Source of the DNA: Chryseobacterium indologenes
GTDB taxonomy: Bacteria; Bacteroidota; Bacteroidia; Flavobacteriales; Weeksellaceae
Length of the DNA stretch: 64,000 nt
Assembly: GCA_002439165.1 (NCBI GenBank)
Contig: DJTE01000033.1
Span: 1-64,000 of the forward strand
Reading direction: 5' to 3'
Part shown: positions 59,632-64,000 of the stretch, piece after piece
Position numbering within the stretch: position 1 is the first letter of the stretch
Layout: each line of letters starts with the position of its first letter
The notes under the pieces: generated by a model
What the model was told of the DNA's origin: nothing
Seen by the model: the letters and a program-made list of their open reading frames with translations, nothing else
Databases searched by the model: none
Position numbers and translations under genes: made by a program

Positions 59632-60048
59632 TTAATCCTTACTGATGAACTTGGTCAGAGTGGCCTCCATCATGCTTTTTCTTGTTTTCTCACGAACGAT
59701 CATCAGTTCTTTTCTGAGGTAGCAGACCGCTTCATCTGTACAATCATCACATGCTTCATAGAAATTTAAAGAAACGCAGGGTGTAAGAGCAATTGGACCG
59801 TCAAAAATGCGGTAAATGTCGGCTAATGAAACTTCATCGGGGGATTTCAGTAAATAATACCCTCCTACCTTGCCCTGCTTGCTGTTGACCAGTTTGGCTC
59901 TTTTAAGTTCCAGAAGGATCTGTTCTAAAAACTTTTTCGGGATGTTCTCATCCTGCGCAATAACTGAGGTGGGCAGAAAGCCCTGACTGTAATTTCTTGC
60001 CAGTCTGACCATTGCTTTTAACGCGTATTTGCACCTTTTGGACATCAT
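59632..60048 (-). CDS. Rrf2-family regulator (CymR/IscR-like)
   Basis: A 138-residue winged-helix regulator. It opens KRCKYALKAMVRLARNY; IPKKFLEQILLELKRAKLVNSKQGKVGGYYL is the HTH and wing of Rrf2 proteins. Four cysteines (C91, C100, C103, C109) form a CxxC-containing cluster site that could hold an Fe-S cluster or sense thiols. It ends 80 bases before cysH on the same strand and probably controls the sulfate/cysteine operon, as CymR does in Firmicutes; regulation is inferred from position. Confidence 0.9.
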   Translation of the reverse strand: MMSKRCKYALKAMVRLARNYSQGFLPTSVIAQDENIPKKFLEQILLELKRAKLVNSKQGKVGGYYLLKSPDEVSLADIYRIFDGPIALTPCVSLNFYEACDDCTDEAVCYLRKELMIVREKTRKSMMEATLTKFISKD

Positions 60049-60166
60049 AATTGCTGCAAGTTATAACAAATTATCTGATAAATGAAATACAGGATCTGAA
60101 TTGGTGATTATTCAGATAAAGGAAAGTATGGCGCAGCACTTCTCATCTATTCTGAATCTGTAAGAT

Positions 60167-60661
60167 TTAATTATTCCGCAACAGAAAATAAGCCAGTTCT
60201 TCATCTTCACGGATCAGGTTTTCTATTCTTCTGAATCCGCATTTAAGAAGTACTTTCTGTGATCCGGTATTTTCCAGATCCGTGACTGCAACAATCTCTT
60301 TTTCTTTGTTCAAAGAATGGCAGTAGCTGACAAGAGCTTTACAGACTTCGGTTCCGATACCTTTTCCCCAAAAATTTTCTCCCAGGGTATACCCTATTTC
60401 TATCTGATCCGGATTATGGAAAAAAGTTCTGGCCAGGCACATTCCGATAAAATCACTGCTTTGTGCATGAAATATACCCCATCTGCTGAAAGGGCTCTCC
60501 CGGTAATCTGATAATGCTTTATCAAACATCTCTTTATACTCTTCTGAGGTTTTGTAGGGAAGATAACGGGTCACATTTTCATTTTCAAAAAGTGCGCTGA
60601 ACAAAGCAAATTCCCCAGGATCAAATTCACGGATGATGAGGGTTTCATTTTTATAATGCAT
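60167..60661 (-). CDS. GNAT-family N-acetyltransferase
   Basis: A 164-residue enzyme, taking the ATG at 60661 (MHYKNETLIIREFDPGEFALF). The acetyl-CoA binding region is IEIGYTLGENFWGKGIGTEVCKALV, and the NTGSQKVLLKCGFRRI motif follows. It is of the RimJ/RimL type. Acceptor unknown (protein, antibiotic or small amine). An upstream ATG at 60706 gives a short hydrophobic lead-in without homology. Confidence 0.85.
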   Translation of the reverse strand: MHYKNETLIIREFDPGEFALFSALFENENVTRYLPYKTSEEYKEMFDKALSDYRESPFSRWGIFHAQSSDFIGMCLARTFFHNPDQIEIGYTLGENFWGKGIGTEVCKALVSYCHSLNKEKEIVAVTDLENTGSQKVLLKCGFRRIENLIREDEELAYFLLRNN

Positions 60662-60818
60662 AAGAATTTTGGACATATAATGGTTGAACACATAAAGGTA
60701 CATCAATAAACCGAGAACTAATAAACTTTATACTGGATTTTATTTTATCCTATAAAAGAGTTTTCAATCCCACAAAACCGTAACTTTAAACGTCTAAAAT
60801 AAAAAGTATCCAACCTCT

Positions 60819-62213
60819 ATGTTTTCAGCACAGACTTATCAGAACAGAAGAACAGTATTACAGAATAATATATCCGGCGGAGTTTTATTATTTCCGGGCA
60901 ATATAGAAAACCCTGTGAATTTTGAACATAATCCCTATTATTTCCGTCAGGACAGTACTTTCTTATATTATTTCGGGATCCGGGAACCTAAAATTGCAGC
61001 CATAATTGATATTGATGAAAATAAGACAATCGTTTTCGGAGATGAATTAAGTATTGATGATATTGTATGGATGGGCAGACAGGAAACCCTGGAAGAGAAA
61101 AGTCTGAAATCCGGTGTACAGGATACATTACCTTACGCAGAACTTTCTCAGTATCTTCTGAAAGCACAGGCTTCCGGCAGAAAAGTACATTATCTTCCTC
61201 CTTACCAGCCTTCCAACAAGATTTTGCTGGCTGATCTTCTCGGGACTAAAATAGCAGAATTACAGCCTTCGGAAGAGATGATCAGAGCGATTGTCAAACA
61301 GCGCTCCATCAAAGAACCTCAGGAAATAGTACAGATAGAACAGGCTGTGAATGTCTCCAATGAAATGCACCTGTTGGCGATGCGTATGGCAAAACCAGGC
61401 GTTAAAGAATATGAAATTGCCAATGCTATTCAGTATCTGGCGGCGAATAAAGAATGCCAGATGTCCTATCCTCCCATTGTCACGATAAACGGAGGGATAC
61501 TTCACAATCATTACCGTCTCAATACGCTGAAAGAAGGAGATCTTTTCCTTAATGATTCCGGAGCGGAAACAGCAATGGGATATGCGGGAGATCTTACCAG
61601 AACATTCCCTGTCAGTAAGACATTTTCGACGAAACAAAAGGAAATGTACGAAGTGGTTCTGAATGCATTCAATAATGCCCAACGCATGCTGAAACCGGGA
61701 ATCAGATTCAAAGATATACACCTGAAAGCTTCCCAACACCTGGTAGAAGGACTTATTGATCTCGGGCTGATGAAAGGCAGTCCGGAAGAAGCCGTGAAAA
61801 ACCACGCACATACCCTGTTTTTCCAATGCGGATTGGGACATATGATGGGACTTGACGTGCATGATATGGAAGATCTCGGAGAACAGTATATCGGCTATAC
61901 TGACGAAGAGCCAAAGGATACCAAAACATTCGGGCTAAAATCTTTACGTCTGGGAAAGGCTTTAGAATCAGGATTTGTATTGACGGTAGAACCCGGCATT
62001 TATATGATCCCGGAACTGATTGATATATGGCAGTCTGAAAACAAAAATGCAGACTTTATAAGATACGACAAAGTGAATGAATACAGGAATTTCGGAGGGA
62101 TCCGTATTGAAGATGATTTTCTGATCACTGAGGACGGATACAGGCTTTTAGGGAACGGATTGATTAAAACAGCTGAAGAAATTGAAAATTACAGGGCTGA
62201 ACATCAGGATTGA
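60819..62213 (+). CDS. pepP: Xaa-Pro aminopeptidase (aminopeptidase P family)
   Basis: A 464-residue metallopeptidase that removes an N-terminal residue preceding proline. The N-terminal domain has QDSTFLYYFGI and DIDENKTIVFGDE. The pita-bread domain carries the metal ligands: the Asp of NDSGAE, the Asp of GYAGDLTRTF, the His of CGLGHMMGLDVHD, the Glu of LTVEPGIY and the Glu of GIRIEDDF. All five are present. It is cytoplasmic, with no signal peptide. The chain length is that of the PepP family. Confidence 0.93.
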   Translation: MFSAQTYQNRRTVLQNNISGGVLLFPGNIENPVNFEHNPYYFRQDSTFLYYFGIREPKIAAIIDIDENKTIVFGDELSIDDIVWMGRQETLEEKSLKSGVQDTLPYAELSQYLLKAQASGRKVHYLPPYQPSNKILLADLLGTKIAELQPSEEMIRAIVKQRSIKEPQEIVQIEQAVNVSNEMHLLAMRMAKPGVKEYEIANAIQYLAANKECQMSYPPIVTINGGILHNHYRLNTLKEGDLFLNDSGAETAMGYAGDLTRTFPVSKTFSTKQKEMYEVVLNAFNNAQRMLKPGIRFKDIHLKASQHLVEGLIDLGLMKGSPEEAVKNHAHTLFFQCGLGHMMGLDVHDMEDLGEQYIGYTDEEPKDTKTFGLKSLRLGKALESGFVLTVEPGIYMIPELIDIWQSENKNADFIRYDKVNEYRNFGGIRIEDDFLITEDGYRLLGNGLIKTAEEIENYRAEHQD

Positions 62214-62237
62214 TTCGGTAAAAAGATAAAAAAAATC

Positions 62238-62253
62238 CCCGGATCGCTCCGGG
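62238..62253. terminator. CCCGGA/TCCGGG hairpin after pepP
   Basis: A six-base stem with loop TCGC lies 24 bases after the pepP stop. T runs flank it only on the minus strand, so it is a weak terminator candidate for pepP. Confidence 0.5.
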
Positions 62254-62443
62254 AATAAAAATGTCAAAACCTATATTTTTATAGTGGTGTGAAATGATGT
62301 TGAAATAAAAATAACAATGGGTGTGCCAAATTAGTCACTGTTTAATGAAAAGTGAATTTTTGTGGTATCTTTTTCCTTATTCCCGTTTTTCAGCTTTTCA
62401 CAGGATTGCACCATTAAAGCAAAAACTACTAAAATCATTAATT

Positions 62444-63052
62444 TTGAAACTATCACTCTCCTACTATTCCAGTGAAGATGTTCTTTTCCTGGCCCGGGAT
62501 CTTTTGGGAAAAGTTCTTTATACAGCGATCAACGGCGAAATAACGGCCGGAATTATCGTAGAAACGGAAGCCTATGCCGGAGTAAAGGATAAGGCATCCC
62601 ATGCTTATGGTGGCAGGCGTACTCACCGTACAGAAGCCCTGTACGGTCCCGGAGGAATTTCCTATGTTTATTTATGCTACGGAATTCACCATCTTTTCAA
62701 TGTGGTAACCTCGGTAGAAAACGATCCCCATGCGGTTCTGATCAGGGCCGTTGAACCTTTTACCGGTAAAGAGATTATGGAATCCAGAAGAAATATGCCC
62801 GCTTCCAGAGCTGCTATTTCCTCAGGTCCGGGTTCTGCTGCTAAAGCTCTGGGAATTGATCGGTCTTTTAATAAAAGAGACCTCACGGGAGACGAAATAT
62901 GGATTGAAGACCACGGAATTCAGTATAGTCCCGTTGAAATTGCAGCCGGACCCCGTATTGGTGTTGCCTACGCTCAGGAGGATGCCCTTTTGCCCTGGCG
63001 CTTTTTTGTGAAAAACAACAAATACGTAAGTAAACCGAATAAAATTCAGTAG
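62444..63052 (+). CDS. DNA-3-methyladenine glycosylase (AAG/Mpg family)
   Basis: A 202-residue DNA-repair enzyme, taking the TTG at 62444 (KLSLSYYSSEDVLFLARDLLGK), which gives the usual family length. A longer frame from 62321 adds 41 basic residues unlike any family member. The catalytic Glu lies in IVETEAYAG, followed by KASHAYGGRRTHRTEALYGPGGISYVYLCYGIHH with the flipping Tyr. It removes alkylated adenines from DNA. Confidence 0.92.
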   Translation: MKLSLSYYSSEDVLFLARDLLGKVLYTAINGEITAGIIVETEAYAGVKDKASHAYGGRRTHRTEALYGPGGISYVYLCYGIHHLFNVVTSVENDPHAVLIRAVEPFTGKEIMESRRNMPASRAAISSGPGSAAKALGIDRSFNKRDLTGDEIWIEDHGIQYSPVEIAAGPRIGVAYAQEDALLPWRFFVKNNKYVSKPNKIQ

Positions 63053-63182
63053 GAAACACCTGTAAATATTCTCTTAAAAAGAAAGTCGGATTAAACCCTG
63101 ATTTCGATTTTTTTAAGCATCATTTTCAATAAAGGCATAAAATATGTACTATTCATAATAAATAACTTTAAAATTTACAGTC

Positions 63183-63350
63183 ATGAGAAATTTATTATGG
63201 TTAGTAGCTGTTATCTGTATCGTTGTTTGGCTTCTGGGAATGCTGAATATTGTTCCGGGAATAAGTACGGGTTATCTCGTACATGTCTTACTGGTTATTG
63301 CAATTATTGTGATCCTGTATAATATTATCTCCGGCAGAAAGCCTTTATGA
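63183..63350 (+). CDS. Small lmo0937-type membrane protein
   Basis: A 55-residue protein with two hydrophobic helices. It starts MRNLLWLVAVICIVVWLLG and then has LVHVLLVIAIIVILYNIISG. The layout and the ILYNII ending match the lmo0937 (DUF5670) family of tiny membrane proteins found in many Bacteroidota and Firmicutes, often stress-linked. Function unknown. A clear terminator follows. It is too short to be flagged by ordinary length cut-offs. Confidence 0.8.
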   Translation: MRNLLWLVAVICIVVWLLGMLNIVPGISTGYLVHVLLVIAIIVILYNIISGRKPL

Positions 63351-63401
63351 CCCGGCTGGGCAGGTAAAAATATGATGAAAGAAATATTTCAGAATTAAAA
63401 T

Positions 63402-63432
63402 AAAAAGAGCAGTATCTCCACTGCTCTTTTTT
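63402..63432. terminator. Bidirectional terminator
   Basis: AAAAAGAGCAGT and ACTGCTCTTTTTT form a perfect stem with the 6-base loop ATCTCC. It lies between the small membrane-protein gene (plus) and the TlpA-like gene (minus), ending both. Confidence 0.92.
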
Positions 63433-63937
63433 ATTGGTTTTTGCTAAAATACCCGGAGATAAATTCTTCCAGTTCTTTTCCGTGAAGATTTTTTGCGATA
63501 ATTGTTCCCTGTCCGTCTATAATAACATTAAAAGGAAGTTCATCAACCTCATACGATTTCGCGACCGGACTTTTCCAGAATTTAAGATCGCTTACCTGTA
63601 CCCAATTGATATTGAAACGGGTAATTGCTTTTTCCCAGCTCTCTTTATTCCGGTCCAGAGAAACACCCAGAATCTCGAATTTCTTATCTTTTACCTGTTC
63701 GGAAAACGTTTCGTACAGGGTTTTGAGTTCCGGCTGCTCATCCATACAGGGAGCGCACCAGGTGGCCCAGAAATCAATCAGGACAAGTCTGTTTTTCAAT
63801 GATGAAAGTGAAAAAGAACTCCCGTCAGGTTTGGCGAGTGTAATTTCCGGAGCTTTCTTTCCGGTTTCTATATTTTTCTGTGCAGTAATATATCCGGTAA
63901 AAACACTTAAAAATAATAAGCTAAAAAGAACTTTCAT
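63431..63937 (-). CDS. TlpA-family disulfide reductase
   Basis: A 168-residue protein, taking the ATG at 63937 (MKVLFSLLFLSVFTGYITAQ) that opens a signal peptide cleaved after TAQ. The redoxin domain has KAPEITLAKPDGSSFSL, the active site DFWATWCAPCMDEQPE (CAPC), and the cis-Pro stretch DELPFNVIIDGQG. It reduces disulfides in the periplasm. The start at 63937 leaves one base after the stop of an upstream minus-strand gene, so the two are probably co-transcribed. Confidence 0.92.
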   Translation of the reverse strand: MKVLFSLLFLSVFTGYITAQKNIETGKKAPEITLAKPDGSSFSLSSLKNRLVLIDFWATWCAPCMDEQPELKTLYETFSEQVKDKKFEILGVSLDRNKESWEKAITRFNINWVQVSDLKFWKSPVAKSYEVDELPFNVIIDGQGTIIAKNLHGKELEEFISGYFSKNQ

Positions 63938-63938
63938 A

Positions 63939-64000
63939 TTAATCATTTGTAGGATAATCTTTGTCCAGCCAGTCCGTTTTGATATTTTTCGGAAGATTGA
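63939..64000 (-). CDS. 3' end of a gene upstream of the TlpA-like gene (partial)
   Basis: One minus-strand frame gives a protein-like tail (KTDWLDKDYPTND) ending in TAA at 63939-63941, one base before the ATG of the TlpA-like gene. The rest lies outside the window. Tight spacing supports a real gene; its identity cannot be told from 19 codons. Confidence 0.5.
   Translation of the reverse strand, partial: NLPKNIKTDWLDKDYPTND

Noticed and set aside
62321..62443. N-terminal extension of the DNA glycosylase
   Set aside because: The added residues are basic and unlike the family, whose start matches the TTG at 62444.

Overview
The window looks like the chromosome of a Bacteroidota bacterium of the Flavobacteriia, most likely Chryseobacterium or a close Weeksellaceae relative. 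The DNA is AT-rich. Several genes carry the Bacteroidota promoter pattern (TTG, 19-21 bases, TAnnTTTG). The gene content fits the group: a stand-alone atpD-atpC pair, a serine palmitoyltransferase-type enzyme, DUF2723 and DUF3667 proteins, many small SPII lipoproteins, and a bacteriocin-like peptide with a flavobacterial leader. No tRNA, rRNA, CRISPR array, insertion sequence or phage structural gene was recognised.

Layout. 1-6.2 kb is an effector/immunity island: the 3' end of one cassette with a putative lipoprotein partner and a broken remnant, then a Tle1-like (DUF2235) phospholipase effector followed by two tandem DUF2931 lipoproteins, the second frameshifted. 6.3-16.1 kb holds small lipoproteins, a DUF3667 membrane protein, a degenerate GyrB-like GHKL protein, phospho-sugar mutase, an aminotransferase, kdsB and a glutathione peroxidase. 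16.4-25.5 kb has an NAD(P)-binding protein, MmcQ/YjbR, a 1251-residue DUF3857/transglutaminase-like protein, ribF, atpD-atpC and a decayed secreted-protein gene. 25.6-38.4 kb has a B12-type radical SAM enzyme, a bactofilin-like protein, an EamA exporter, the serine palmitoyltransferase-type enzyme, a cysteine-synthase-family enzyme, and two GT-C membrane glycosyltransferases (DUF2723/TMEM260-like and AftB-like).

38.8-41.5 kb is an ArsR-SRPBCC-YdeI-DoxX-DUF4256 cluster with paired operator-like repeats in front of arsR. 41.6-44.8 kb is an accessory locus: a very AT-rich pair (a large P-loop ATPase and a partner with a HEPN-like R-x6-H motif) beside an XRE regulator and a divergent SymE-like gene. 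45-48.5 kb has a DUF6265 protein, an AraC regulator, a VOC protein and two acidic hypotheticals. 48.9-51.8 kb groups a Cys-rich membrane protein, the bacteriocin-like peptide and two TlpA-like thiol oxidoreductases. 52-54.5 kb has a HTH-S24 regulator, a methyltransferase and hypotheticals.

54.7-60.0 kb is an assimilatory sulfate reduction and cysteine synthesis operon on the minus strand (cysH, cysD, cysN, serine acetyltransferase, cysteine synthase) with an adjacent Rrf2 regulator. cysN is interrupted by an in-frame TGA. The window ends with a GNAT acetyltransferase, an aminopeptidase P, a 3-methyladenine DNA glycosylase, a 55-residue membrane protein and another TlpA-like protein.

The best candidates for something undescribed are the ATPase/HEPN-like pair, the Gly/Val-repeat bacteriocin-like peptide with its thiol-redox neighbours, the XRE/SymE divergent pair, and the degenerate GHKL protein. 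Several families of short intergenic repeats also recur across the window.
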